A stretch of DNA of 64,000 bases from Maricaulis sp965242785 (GCA_965242785.1 CBDETA010000004.1:1116001-1180000), one strand, 5' to 3'; positions 45,430 through 54,261 are shown, numbered from the stretch's first letter. The notes: a model not told the origin generated them from the letters alone. A program made the numbers and translations.

Positions 45430-46191
45430 ATGGCCGGACACTCCAAATGGGCCAATATCCAGCACCGCAAGGGGCGCCAGGACAAGCTGCGCTCCAAACT
45501 GTTCTCGCGCCTGTCGAAGGAAATCTCCATCGCCGCGAAAATGGGCGGTCCCGACCCTGACGGCAATCCGCGCCTGCGCCTGGCGATCGCCAACGCCAAG
45601 GGCCAGTCGATGCCCAAGGACAATATCCAGCGGGCCATCGACAAGGCGTCCGGTGGTGATGCCGACAATTACGAAGACATTCGTTATGAAGGTTTCGGTC
45701 CGGCGGGTGTCGGCGTGATCGTGGAAGTGTCGACCGACAACCGCAATCGCGCCGCCGCGGAAGTGCGCACGGCCTTCGCCAAGAATGGCGGCAATATGGG
45801 CGAGACCGGCTCGGTCGCCTTCATGTTCGATAATGTCGGCGAGATCCGCTATCCGCTGTCCACGGCTGATGAAGATACCATGATGGAAGCCGCCATCGAG
45901 GCTGGCGCCGAAGATGTGGCGACCGAAGCGGGCGACGAGGATGAAGAGGGCGAACACGTCATCTACACCGCACGCGAAGACATGATGGAGGTGGTCGCGG
46001 CCCTGTCGGAGCGTTTTGACGATCCGGCCTCGGCCAAGCTGATCTGGCGCCCGCAGAACCTGATTGAGGTGACCGGCGACAAGGTGGCCACGCTGATGAA
46101 GATGATGGAAACGCTGGAAGATTGCGACGACGTGCAGAACGTCTACGCCAATTTCGACGTATCTGACGAAGACATGGCCGCGCTTGGCTAA
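45430..46191 (+). CDS. yebC: YebC/PmpR-family protein
   Basis: A 253-residue member of the YebC/TACO1 family, proteins linked to transcription control and to translation of proline-rich or other difficult stretches. Conserved MAGHSKWANIQHRKGRQD begins at ATG 45430, followed by FSRLSKEISIAAKMGGPDPD, NPRLRLAIANAKGQSMPKDN, IRYEGFGPAGVGVIVE and GETGSVAFMF. In alphaproteobacteria the gene is frequently close to ruvCAB; here it is 9 kb away. It ends five bases before the epimerase gene. Confidence 0.95.
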   Translation: MAGHSKWANIQHRKGRQDKLRSKLFSRLSKEISIAAKMGGPDPDGNPRLRLAIANAKGQSMPKDNIQRAIDKASGGDADNYEDIRYEGFGPAGVGVIVEVSTDNRNRAAAEVRTAFAKNGGNMGETGSVAFMFDNVGEIRYPLSTADEDTMMEAAIEAGAEDVATEAGDEDEEGEHVIYTAREDMMEVVAALSERFDDPASAKLIWRPQNLIEVTGDKVATLMKMMETLEDCDDVQNVYANFDVSDEDMAALG

Positions 46192-46196
46192 GACGC

Positions 46197-47354
46197 ATGG
46201 CCGTTCGCGATCCCGCTCGGGACTATATCCAGCGTCTTGCGCAATGGGGCATCCAGGATGCTCTTCCGTTCTGGGCCGGACATGCATGGGACGAGCGGAA
46301 CGGCGGTTTCTTCGAGCATCTGGGGGCCGACGGCAGCGGCGTGTATGGCGATACCCGAAGGGTGCGTGTGCAGGCGCGTCAGTGCTTCGTTTTCTCGCGC
46401 GCAAAAACCGAGGGATGGCTGGACCGCCTGGACCTTGCGGAAGCCGGCTTCGACTTGATGCGGCAGCGTGCATTCGAAGTGGATGGGCGGCCGGGCTGGG
46501 TGCACACGCTGGATGACAAGGGGGCCGTTCAGGACGGTCGCCGCGATCTCTACGACCACGCCTTTGTCATTCTGGCGTGCGTGTCGATGAACCAAGCCAC
46601 TGATGATGCGTCCTACCTGGCCATAGCTGAACGCACTCTTGCCTTCATGGATAAGGATATGGCGCTGGACAATGGCGGCTATCGCGACGCCATTGGTGCG
46701 CCAGAACACCCGCGACGGCAAAACCCTCACATGCATCTCTTTGAGGCCTTTCTGGCCTACTATGAACAGACCGGCGATCCTGGGATGCGTGATCGGTTGA
46801 CCGGGCTCAAGCGATTGTTTGACGAGCATTTCTTTGACCGGGATGCCGTGCTTCTTCGTGAATACTTCGAGCCTGACTGGTCACCCTGTTGGGATGATGG
46901 AGGGCGTGTTGAGCCGGGGCACCTGTGCGAATGGGTCTGGTTGCTCGGAGAGTATGAGCGACTGATCGGTGGCGACGAGTCGGCCACCCGGAAGGCGCTT
47001 CTGGACTCGGCCTTCCAGAATGGTCTCAATCCGGCCACCGGTCTCCTGTACGCAGCGATAGACAGTCAGGGCGGGCTGATTGATAGCCGTAGCCGCACCT
47101 GGATGCAGACGGAATGGGTTCGCGGAGCGGCGGTGCATTGTCTGGCGCGCCAGGACCGGGACCCCATGGCCTTGAACATTGCCTGTCGCGGCCTCTGGGA
47201 GCGCCACATATCGCCGGCCACGCCGGGCGGCTGGGTCGATCTGATTGACGGACATGGCACCATTCTCGATCACCGCATTCCAATGAGCACGGCCTATCAC
47301 CTGCTTGGTGCCGTTTATGAGGTAAACAGATATCTGGCGGAAACCGCCCGCTGA
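46197..47354 (+). CDS. AGE-family sugar isomerase/epimerase (second paralogue)
   Basis: A 385-residue alpha/alpha-barrel enzyme related to the protein at 15714-16907. RVRVQARQCFVFSRA, DLYDHAFVILACVSM, RRQNPHMHLFEAFLAYYE and RVEPGHLCEWVWLLGEYE carry the catalytic His positions, and RTWMQTEWVRGAAVHC a substrate Arg/Trp. Family members near manC often act as mannose-6-phosphate isomerases (fructose-6-P to mannose-6-P), and pgi follows directly, so that role is likely here but not proven. ATG 46197 lies five bases after yebC. Confidence 0.87.
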   Translation: MAVRDPARDYIQRLAQWGIQDALPFWAGHAWDERNGGFFEHLGADGSGVYGDTRRVRVQARQCFVFSRAKTEGWLDRLDLAEAGFDLMRQRAFEVDGRPGWVHTLDDKGAVQDGRRDLYDHAFVILACVSMNQATDDASYLAIAERTLAFMDKDMALDNGGYRDAIGAPEHPRRQNPHMHLFEAFLAYYEQTGDPGMRDRLTGLKRLFDEHFFDRDAVLLREYFEPDWSPCWDDGGRVEPGHLCEWVWLLGEYERLIGGDESATRKALLDSAFQNGLNPATGLLYAAIDSQGGLIDSRSRTWMQTEWVRGAAVHCLARQDRDPMALNIACRGLWERHISPATPGGWVDLIDGHGTILDHRIPMSTAYHLLGAVYEVNRYLAETAR

Positions 47355-47426
47355 GCCGCGCTGGCAGTTGTCAGATGGGAACGCTAACTTTACGGTGCCG
47401 CGGAACTTCAGCAGAGAAGGTTCGTC

Positions 47427-48980
47427 GTGACGAATTCCGACATTCTCGACCATGCCAAACGACTGGCTGGTCGCCCTCTTCGTGAGCTTGCGGACTCTGG
47501 CATCGGGCGGTCCGCGCGATTGATCCACCGCGCAGCGGGGATCGAACTGGATGCTTCAAAACAACGGGTTGATGAGGCCGTATTGGACTGCCTGCTTGAT
47601 GCCGCCCGCAATGCTGGCCTGATCGAGCATCGGAACAGGCTGCTGACCGGCGGAATCGTGAATGCCACCGAAGGGCGTTCGGCCTTGCATATGGCCTATC
47701 GCCAGGGGGCGAACATTCATGGTTCGGCGGAAGCTGAACTCGTCGAGCGGACCCAGGCCCAGACGCGGGCCTTCGCCCAAGCCGTTCGTGGCGGCACCTA
47801 TCAACCCTCGGGCAAACCCATCACACGGGTGGTCAATATCGGCATCGGGGGCTCGGATCTGGGGCCTCGATTGGTGGCAGACGCTCTGGCTGACCACGCT
47901 GAAGCCGGGCCCGAATTGCGGTTTGTCGCCAGCTTGGATCCGAGCGATCTGCATCATGCGGTTGCCGGAGGGGATCCTGAAGCGATGCTGTTCATCGTGG
48001 CATCGAAGTCTTTCTCCACCCAAGAAACCCTGATGACCGGAGAGGCCGCCCGCGACTGGCTGGCCGGCCGCATAGGTCGTGACCGTGCGGGTGCTCATTT
48101 CGCGGCGGCCTCAGCGGCCCCCGACAAGGCACGAGCGTTTGGAATCGAGCCGGAGCGGGTCTTCGACTTCCCGGACTGGGTTGGCGGTCGTTACTCTGTC
48201 TGGTCGGCGGTTGGGCTGGCCTTGGAAATCGGTCTTGGTCCCACTGTTTTCAGCGCCTTCCGTGACGGCGCGCGGGCGATGGACACGCATTTTGCCGAAG
48301 CGCCTCTGGAGGCGAACCTGCCTGTTCTCAAGGGGCTTTTGGACGTCTGGAACCGGGTGGCTCTGGGCTATCCAAGTCGCTGCGTGGCGGCCTACTCTGC
48401 CCGGCTCGGCAAGCTCGCGGACTACTTCCAGCAGCTGGAAATGGAGTCTTTGGGCAAGTCCGTGACCACGGACGGCCAGCCCGGCCACACCCCGGGCGGG
48501 GCGCTTGTCTGGGGCGGGGCGGGAACGGAGATCCAGCACTCCTTCTTCCAGTGGCTGCACCAGGGCAAGGATATCGTGCCGGTCGACTTCATCGGTATCG
48601 CCCGTCACTTCTCCAGCCCCGATCCACGCGAGCGCGCGCTGGCTGCCAACATGGCGGCGCAGGGCGCGGCCTTGCTCGATGGCCGAAAGGTGGATCCCGC
48701 CCGTGAGCCGGAGCTGGCATCGCACAAGTCGATGCCGGGTGGACGGCCGTCGACGACCCTGTTGCTCGATGACCTCACCCCGGAAACATTGGGCGCCCTG
48801 ATCGCGCTGCATGAACACAAGGTATTCGTGGAAAGCGTGATGTATGGCATCAATCCGTTCGACCAATGGGGTGTGGAGCTGGGAAAAGTCCTGACCAAGG
48901 GGATTTTGGACGGCGAGATATCCGAGTATGACGCGTCGACAAAGGCCTTGCTGGCCCGCACGGGACTGATCTCAGGCTAA
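47427..48980 (+). CDS. pgi: Glucose-6-phosphate isomerase
   Basis: Interconverts glucose-6-P and fructose-6-P. VVNIGIGGSDLGPRLVADAL, VASKSFSTQETLMTGEAAR, GGRYSVWSAVGLALEIG and the PROSITE-like LGKSVTTDGQPGHTPGGALV are present, with catalytic Glu in GTEIQHSFFQWLHQG and Lys in NPFDQWGVELGKVL. The 517-residue length is usual. The start is GTG 47427 with AGAAGG six bases upstream. It shares the direction and probably the transcript of yebC-AGE and supplies fructose-6-P to GlmS and the mannose branch. Confidence 0.96.
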   Translation: MTNSDILDHAKRLAGRPLRELADSGIGRSARLIHRAAGIELDASKQRVDEAVLDCLLDAARNAGLIEHRNRLLTGGIVNATEGRSALHMAYRQGANIHGSAEAELVERTQAQTRAFAQAVRGGTYQPSGKPITRVVNIGIGGSDLGPRLVADALADHAEAGPELRFVASLDPSDLHHAVAGGDPEAMLFIVASKSFSTQETLMTGEAARDWLAGRIGRDRAGAHFAAASAAPDKARAFGIEPERVFDFPDWVGGRYSVWSAVGLALEIGLGPTVFSAFRDGARAMDTHFAEAPLEANLPVLKGLLDVWNRVALGYPSRCVAAYSARLGKLADYFQQLEMESLGKSVTTDGQPGHTPGGALVWGGAGTEIQHSFFQWLHQGKDIVPVDFIGIARHFSSPDPRERALAANMAAQGAALLDGRKVDPAREPELASHKSMPGGRPSTTLLLDDLTPETLGALIALHEHKVFVESVMYGINPFDQWGVELGKVLTKGILDGEISEYDASTKALLARTGLISG

Positions 48981-49022
48981 CGGGATCGGTCCATCACTCG
49001 GCAAAGCGCAGGAGATCGCCGA

Positions 49023-51005
49023 ATGAAAGCACCGAACGGAACCGCGTTGTCGGATATGGCAAACGCCATCCGCGCCCTGTCGATGGACGCTGTCCAGGAG
49101 GCCAATTCCGGCCACCCGGGCATGCCCATGGGCATGGCCGACGTCGCCACGGTGTTGTGGTCGCGCCACATGAAGTTTGACCCGTCTGCGCCAGGCTGGG
49201 CCGATCGCGACCGCTTCGTGCTGTCAGCAGGCCATGGTTCGATGCTGATCTATTCGCTGCTTCACCTGACCGGGTTCGAAGACATGACGATGGAACAGCT
49301 CAAACAGTTCCGTCAGCTCGGCTCGCTGACTGCCGGTCACCCGGAATACGGCCACACGCCCGGTGTCGAGGCGACGACCGGTCCGCTGGGGCAGGGCATT
49401 TCCATGGCCGTCGGGATGGCGCTGGCCGAACGGATGCTGAATGCGCGCTTCGGCGATGACCTGGTCGATCACCGCACCTGGGTGATCGCGTCTGATGGCG
49501 ACCTGCAGGAAGGCATCAGCCATGAGGCGATCTCGCTGGCTGGCCATCTGGGCCTCAACCGTCTGTGCGTCCTGTGGGACGACAATGACATCTCGATTGA
49601 TGGCCCGACCGATCTGGCCGAATCGACGGATGTCCTCAAGCGCTTTGAAGCCGCTGGCTGGGCCGTGTCACGCATTGACGGTCATGACTATGTTGCCATC
49701 GATGCCGCCATCGAAGCGGCCAAGTCTTCCGACAAGCCGGTCCTGATCGCCTGCAAGACGACCATTGGTTATGGCGCGCCGACCAAGGCAGGCAAGGCGT
49801 CCAGCCATGGCTCGCCGCTGGGGGCTGATGAAATTGCCGGCACCCGCAAGGCGCTGGGCTGGGAGCATGGCCCGTTTGAGGTGCCGACTCATATCGTTGA
49901 GGCCTGGCGGCAGTGCAGCTCCGACGACGCCCATGCCGCCTGGACCGAGCGCCTGGCCGCTTCGCCCAAGGCTGACGCCTTTGTCGCGCAGATTTCCGGC
50001 GAGCCGGGACAGGCCGAGCTGACGGCGCTGGAAGCCTGGCGCCAGAAAGTGGCCGAGGACAAGCCGGCCCTGGCGACGCGCGCGGCCTCGGGCAATACGC
50101 TGGCCGCGATCATCGGCGACTGGCCGAGCCTGGCAGGCGGGTCTGCCGACCTGGCCGGGTCCAACCTGACCAAGACGCCGGATGTCGGTGTGGTGAAGGC
50201 CGGGGACTATGCCGGCCAGTACATCCATTTCGGCGTGCGCGAGCACGGCATGGCGGCTTGCGCCAACGGCATGTCCCTGCATGGCGGTTTCCGCCCGCAC
50301 GTGGCGACCTTCCTGGTCTTTGCGGATTACTGCCGTCCCTCGATCCGCCTGTCGGCCCTGATGGAGCAGCCGGTCATCTATGTGATGACGCACGACTCGA
50401 TCGGACTGGGCGAGGATGGTCCGACCCACCAGCCTGTCGAAACTCTGGCTTCGCTGCGGGCGATCCCGAATGTGGAAGTCTTCCGTCCGGCCGACGCATT
50501 GGAAACCGCTGAGGCCTGGGAACTGGCGCTGAAGCGTCTGGACGGTCCGACCGTGCTGGCCCTGTCGCGCCAGAAGGTTCCGCACCTGCGCGATGATGAT
50601 GGCCGCGATAACCGGTCGGAATGGGGGGCCTATGTGCTGGTGGATACTGATGAGGCGCCCGACGTGGTGCTGATCGGTACTGGCACCGAGACCCAGCTGG
50701 CCGTCCAGGCCGCCAAGATGCTGGCCGCCGAAGGCATTCACGCGCGCGTGGTGTCGGCCCCGTGTCTGGAACGCTTCCAGGATCAGGATGACAGCTATCG
50801 CGATGCGGTCCTGCCGGAAGGGGTGCCGTGTGTGGCTGTCGAGGCGGCGCTGCGATTTGGTTGGGACAGCCTGATCGGCCGGTCCGGGGCGTTCGTCGGC
50901 ATGGACGGCTTTGGTGCATCAGCTCCGGCCGAAGCGCTCTACGAGCATTTCGGGATCACGGCCGAAGCCGTCGCAGACGCGGCACGCGGACTCGTCAAGG
51001 CCTGA
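49023..51005 (+). CDS. tkt: Transketolase
   Basis: Thiamine-diphosphate enzyme of the pentose phosphate pathway. MDAVQEANSGHPGMPMGMAD, FVLSAGHGSMLIYSLLHLTG, TTGPLGQGISMAVGMALAE and SDGDLQEGISHEAISLAGHL (ThDP/metal site; Ser replaces the usual first Gly of GDG) are followed by the pyrimidine domain HFGVREHGMAACANGMSLHG and the THDSIGLGEDGPTHQPVETL block. Length 660 residues is usual. It also makes sedoheptulose-7-P, the precursor of the heptose made by the HddA/HddC genes. It ends 11 bases before the convergent propeller gene. Confidence 0.96.
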   Translation: MKAPNGTALSDMANAIRALSMDAVQEANSGHPGMPMGMADVATVLWSRHMKFDPSAPGWADRDRFVLSAGHGSMLIYSLLHLTGFEDMTMEQLKQFRQLGSLTAGHPEYGHTPGVEATTGPLGQGISMAVGMALAERMLNARFGDDLVDHRTWVIASDGDLQEGISHEAISLAGHLGLNRLCVLWDDNDISIDGPTDLAESTDVLKRFEAAGWAVSRIDGHDYVAIDAAIEAAKSSDKPVLIACKTTIGYGAPTKAGKASSHGSPLGADEIAGTRKALGWEHGPFEVPTHIVEAWRQCSSDDAHAAWTERLAASPKADAFVAQISGEPGQAELTALEAWRQKVAEDKPALATRAASGNTLAAIIGDWPSLAGGSADLAGSNLTKTPDVGVVKAGDYAGQYIHFGVREHGMAACANGMSLHGGFRPHVATFLVFADYCRPSIRLSALMEQPVIYVMTHDSIGLGEDGPTHQPVETLASLRAIPNVEVFRPADALETAEAWELALKRLDGPTVLALSRQKVPHLRDDDGRDNRSEWGAYVLVDTDEAPDVVLIGTGTETQLAVQAAKMLAAEGIHARVVSAPCLERFQDQDDSYRDAVLPEGVPCVAVEAALRFGWDSLIGRSGAFVGMDGFGASAPAEALYEHFGITAEAVADAARGLVKA

Positions 51006-51016
51006 GCGGCGCACGC

Positions 51017-52207
51017 CTAGCGCGGTTCGCCCGATCGCGCGCGGTGCGGGCCGGGCGGCCGCCGGTCCGAGGCGACTGGCTGGGATGGCAGCGTGTCTGA
51101 CATCCCGGGCAGGGGCGTCTGCAGTGCGGGCAAGTGGGCGAGATAGCCGCATTGCGTCGATGAGAACCAGAGCCCCCCTCGGCCATCCATCGCCGTGCTC
51201 GACAGCTGGCAGAACCGGCCATCGGGATCGTGCAAGGTGTCCAGTATGGCGCCCGACTCGGCATCCAGGACCGCAATGAACGCGCGGGGAGAGCCCTCTG
51301 ATGGCATGGCCCACCGAGGCAGTTTGGACAGCATGCGGCTCAGTGCCGGATTGCGATGCAGGGTGGACAGCAGCGGGTTGCGCACGTCGGACATGGCGAC
51401 ATAAAGACGACCTTCGCCATCTGATGTGATTCCGTCCGGAATGCCGGGAAGGTTTTCGGCAAAAACCCGGACGCGGCCACGATAGGGCCCGGTGACCCAG
51501 ATTTGCATGATGCGATAGCGGAAGCTCTCGACGACGAAGACCGACTCTCCGTCATCGGCGAGGGCGACGCCATTGGCATAGTAGAGCCGGTCCAGCACCA
51601 GCCGGGACTGGCGGTCTGCCGGATCCCAAATGTAAAGTGCGCCGTGCGGACGATTTTCCAGCAAGTCGTAGACATAGCCCTGATTGTTCGAACCATGTCC
51701 CCACCGGGTGGATGAATCGGAGAAATAGATCTCGCCCGTGGCGGCGACCGCGAGATCATTCACATAACCGAAATCGTGGGTCAGGACGCCATTGCTCAGG
51801 TGTTCGGATGCAAGTGTGTCCAGGTTCAGGGCGAACAGTCCGGTGACTGCGGCGACCCCGAGGCGTCGCGGCGCAATCCACTCAAGCCCCAAAATCTGGC
51901 CAGTGGTGATCTGGGCCAGGGTGTTCGACTGCCCGGTTGCAGGATCCAGCACCCCGATCTCGCCGACCGGTGTGCCGAAATAGACCCGCCCATCTTCGTC
52001 GATCGCCAGTCCCTCTGCTGTGCCGCGACCGCCAACTATGGTGACATTCGCCGCCAGCAAGGCGTCGTCAGGCTGCAGCACACCGGTCATGGCCGGCGGC
52101 TCCGGCTCGTCCCAGTAGTCCGGGTTCACCGGTGCCGGCCACATCATCCAGAAAAGGGTGAACACGCCTGCCAGCGTCAGGGCAATTGTCGTAACTCGAA
52201 GGGCCAT
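51017..52207 (-). CDS. Membrane-anchored six-bladed beta-propeller, SMP-30/strictosidine synthase-like
   Basis: A 396-residue protein with an N-terminal membrane anchor (TTIALTLAGVFTLFWMMW) and a periplasmic propeller. EGLAIDEDGRVYFGTPVGEI, YVNDLAVAATGEIYFSDSST, YYANGVALADDGESVFVVES and GIPDGITSDGEGRLYVAMSD are the strictosidine-synthase/gluconolactonase signature strands with Glu, Asn and Asp ligands. Bacterial members are mostly uncharacterised lactonases or esterases. ATG 52207 is chosen over GTG 52216. It lies 135 bases downstream of the JmjC gene on the same strand, but a terminator-like hairpin separates them, so a link with that system is uncertain. Confidence 0.85.
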   Translation of the reverse strand: MALRVTTIALTLAGVFTLFWMMWPAPVNPDYWDEPEPPAMTGVLQPDDALLAANVTIVGGRGTAEGLAIDEDGRVYFGTPVGEIGVLDPATGQSNTLAQITTGQILGLEWIAPRRLGVAAVTGLFALNLDTLASEHLSNGVLTHDFGYVNDLAVAATGEIYFSDSSTRWGHGSNNQGYVYDLLENRPHGALYIWDPADRQSRLVLDRLYYANGVALADDGESVFVVESFRYRIMQIWVTGPYRGRVRVFAENLPGIPDGITSDGEGRLYVAMSDVRNPLLSTLHRNPALSRMLSKLPRWAMPSEGSPRAFIAVLDAESGAILDTLHDPDGRFCQLSSTAMDGRGGLWFSSTQCGYLAHLPALQTPLPGMSDTLPSQPVASDRRPPGPHRARSGEPR

Positions 52208-52223
52208 AAGGTCCACTAATACG

Positions 52224-52260
52224 CATCAAAATCAAAGCGGCCCGTGGGGTGCCGGGCCGC
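52224..52260 (-). terminator. Intrinsic terminator behind the JmjC gene
   Basis: On the minus strand GCGGCCCG ... CGGGCCGC (52260-52253 with 52244-52237) forms an eight-pair GC stem with an eight-base loop, followed by TTTGATTTTGAT. It would end the transcript of the oxygenase gene before the propeller gene. Confidence 0.6.
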
Positions 52261-52342
52261 CTGCTTGCGCGCATGTAGAGTCTTAACCTTGTGGGTCGCA
52301 AGGCCGCGGCAGGTTTTGAATTATAACCGGATGTGCCGGAGG

Positions 52343-53530
52343 TCAGGCGATGGGCACGATCAGGCCGAAGGCGTGCAGCTTGCCCAGCGTGTCGGCCGCT
52401 GCGGCATCGTCCAGGCCTGACAGGCTTTCCCGCGATATTTCGCCACCGTCGAGCAGGGTGTGCAGGGCCGGTTCGGCCGCGCCGGGGAAGCGCACCTCGC
52501 CGCCGGCCGTGATGATCACCACATCCTCGCCATCGCCAGCCAGGCGCCAGGGAACATACGGGCGAAGCGCGAAGCGGGCGCCTGGGGCATTCGGCCTGGC
52601 ATAGCCGGTAATCGTGCCGGCCGTGTTGGGCAGGCGCGATCGGATGAAGGTGTCGACGAAGAGGTCCATCGCGGCCTCCAGATCGGCTTCCTGCGTGATC
52701 AGGCCGAGCAGGGACTTGAAATGGGCCGCAGCCGCGCTGCGGTCGAAATCGGGCTGGGCAAACCCGACGGGCAGGGCGCGTCGGAAGCCGGGATGGCGCA
52801 ACGCAACCTCGGACACGGCTTCCAGCATCAGGTCGGCCCAGGTCTTCACGATCAGACCCAGGGTGATGTGCAGGGACGGAGCCTCGCCATGCGTCGAAGC
52901 GTCATGCATCAACCCGCGCGGCACATAGGCGCACTCGCCCGCCTTGAGCACGAACTCCTCGACCGGTTCGCCGATCGGATGGGCGCCGGCCTGGAAGCCC
53001 TCGCCACGATAGGGATTCTCGATCGGTGTGTCGTAGAGCCGCCAGAGCTTCTCGCCCTCGATCTGCAGGACGAAGACGTCATGGTCGTCATAATGCGTCT
53101 TGAAACCCTGATTGTGCGGCGGGGTCAGGTAGATATTGGTCTGGACCTGGCAGGACAGCTCGCTTTCCATGGCGCGGCAGAAATCGCCGAGCCTGGCGTC
53201 ATTATAGTGCAGCTGGGGCAGGATGATGGTGGCACCCTGCCGGTATTGCTCGGCCACGCCCCCGCGGTCGATATGCCCGGTTTCGAACGTGTACATGTCC
53301 GCGCTCACCGGCGGTTCCGAGCGTGCCATGTCCAGCTGGCCCGGGCGAAGATCCTGGTTGGAAATGATGTCGTCGATCCGGGCGATCGACAGCAGGTCGC
53401 GATAGCGGCCGGGATCGTCACGGCTGACGATCAGGGCCTTCTTCTCATGGTAGTCGCGAAAGAATGTGGTGCGATCAATGGGGTCGATCATGCAGCGCAG
53501 CGGGTCGGTGCGCCAAAGCGGGTCCGTCAT
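52343..53530 (-). CDS. JmjC/cupin-4 protein oxygenase, candidate hydroxylase of the neighbouring repeat proteins
   Basis: A 395-residue Fe(II)/2-oxoglutarate oxygenase of the ribosomal-oxygenase (RoxA/YcfD, NO66/MINA) group. The iron triad is H146-x-D148 in FKTHYDDHDVF and H209 in YVPRGLMHDA, 63 residues apart as in YcfD; YDDHDVFVLQIEGEKLWRLY is the family core. After a helical dimer region comes a C-terminal winged-helix-like tail (ITAGGEVRFPGAAEPALHTL ... LGKLHAFGLIVPI). YcfD hydroxylates an arginine of ribosomal protein L16 and NO66/MINA hydroxylate histidines. Here the gene directly follows two genes for Asp/Gly/Arg repeat proteins, which makes those the likely substrates. That is inference; a ribosomal target is the main alternative. 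Confidence 0.85.
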   Translation of the reverse strand: MTDPLWRTDPLRCMIDPIDRTTFFRDYHEKKALIVSRDDPGRYRDLLSIARIDDIISNQDLRPGQLDMARSEPPVSADMYTFETGHIDRGGVAEQYRQGATIILPQLHYNDARLGDFCRAMESELSCQVQTNIYLTPPHNQGFKTHYDDHDVFVLQIEGEKLWRLYDTPIENPYRGEGFQAGAHPIGEPVEEFVLKAGECAYVPRGLMHDASTHGEAPSLHITLGLIVKTWADLMLEAVSEVALRHPGFRRALPVGFAQPDFDRSAAAAHFKSLLGLITQEADLEAAMDLFVDTFIRSRLPNTAGTITGYARPNAPGARFALRPYVPWRLAGDGEDVVIITAGGEVRFPGAAEPALHTLLDGGEISRESLSGLDDAAAADTLGKLHAFGLIVPIA

Positions 53531-53559
53531 AGGGGATTATCCAGGCCGGAAGACAGAAG

Positions 53560-53602
53560 AAAAATCAGGCCGGACCGCGTGAGGACGATCGGTCCGGCCT
53601 GC
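53560..53602 (-). terminator. Intrinsic terminator between repeat-protein genes and JmjC gene
   Basis: On the minus strand AGGCCGGACC (53600-53591) pairs with GGTCCGGCCT (53576-53567), ten perfect pairs around a 14-base loop, followed by GATTTTTCTT. Strong factor-independent terminator; leaky read-through would give high precursor and low enzyme expression. Confidence 0.85.
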
Positions 53603-53618
53603 AAGCAGGGTTGAGCGA

Positions 53619-54239
53619 TCAGCAGCGCCGCCCGTAGCCCACGGCATCGGCATAGCTTCCGGTATCACTGTCCGTGCAGGAGCGGCCACGTCCACCGCGC
53701 CCGCCGCCGACCGGATCATAGGGATCGCTGTCGGTGACACCTCCGCCACGGCGGTTGCCGCCGCGCCCATTGCCGACGGGGTCGGCATACCGTCCGCTGT
53801 CGCTGTCGGTCACGCCGGAGCGGTAGCCGCCCCCGCGGCCGCGTCCGGCCGGATCGGAATAGCTGCCGCTGTCGTTGTCGGTAATGCCCGAGCTGCCACG
53901 GCCGCGTCCGACCGGATCGGCATAATTGCCGGTATCGTTGTCCGTGATCCCGCCACCGCGTCCCTGTCCCACGGGGTCGGCATAGCTGCCAGTGTCGCGG
54001 TCGGTGGTACCGCCACCACGACCATTGCCAGCCGGGTCGGCATAGCGACCTGAATCGCTGTCGGTGACGCCCGTATTGTAGCGTCCGCCGCGACCGCCGC
54101 CGACCGGATCATAGGGATCCGAATCCGTGTAGCCGGTGGATGCACATCCGGTCACCGCGCCCGCAGCACCGGTGGTCAGCGCAGCGCCGGCCACCCGCGT
54201 CAGGAAGGAGCGGCGGGAAAGCTTGCCTCGTTTAGCCAT
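53619..54239 (-). CDS. Tat-dependent lipoprotein made of eight Asp/Gly/Arg repeats (candidate precursor B)
   Basis: A 206-residue protein. Residues 1-31 form a twin-arginine signal (SRRSFLTRVAGAAL) ending in a lipobox V-T-G-C with C32 as the lipid site; Ala at +2 predicts the outer membrane. The mature part is eight tandem repeats of 15-24 residues with core T-D-S-D-S-G-x-Y-A-D-P-V-G-x-G-R-G-G; two copies have the short form DSDPYDPVGGGRGG. The last repeat starts with Cys and the protein ends in Cys. No other domain exists. The D-x-D-x-G-x3-D spacing resembles calcium loops of thrombospondin type 3 or dockerin repeats. ATG 54239 has AGGAGAG upstream. It is co-transcribed with the gene at 54262. 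Confidence 0.85.
   Translation of the reverse strand: MAKRGKLSRRSFLTRVAGAALTTGAAGAVTGCASTGYTDSDPYDPVGGGRGGRYNTGVTDSDSGRYADPAGNGRGGGTTDRDTGSYADPVGQGRGGGITDNDTGNYADPVGRGRGSSGITDNDSGSYSDPAGRGRGGGYRSGVTDSDSGRYADPVGNGRGGNRRGGGVTDSDPYDPVGGGRGGRGRSCTDSDTGSYADAVGYGRRC
53622..54143 (-). repeat. Eight tandem TDxD...DPxGxGRG repeats
   Basis: Residues 33-206 of the product of 53619-54239. Units of 45-72 bases encode the core T-D-x-D, an aromatic, D-P/A-x-G and G-R-G. Synonymous codons differ from copy to copy, so selection acts on the peptide. The copies are in-frame coding repeats, not CRISPR or intergenic repeats. Confidence 0.9.
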
Positions 54240-54261
54240 GGCTCAACTCTCCTGGATGCGA

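Noticed and set aside
52343..53530. Reading the JmjC protein simply as the L16 arginine hydroxylase
   Set aside because: The family match allows it and it stays the main alternative, but the direct linkage to two repeat-protein genes in the same transcription unit favours a dedicated substrate. Not settled.
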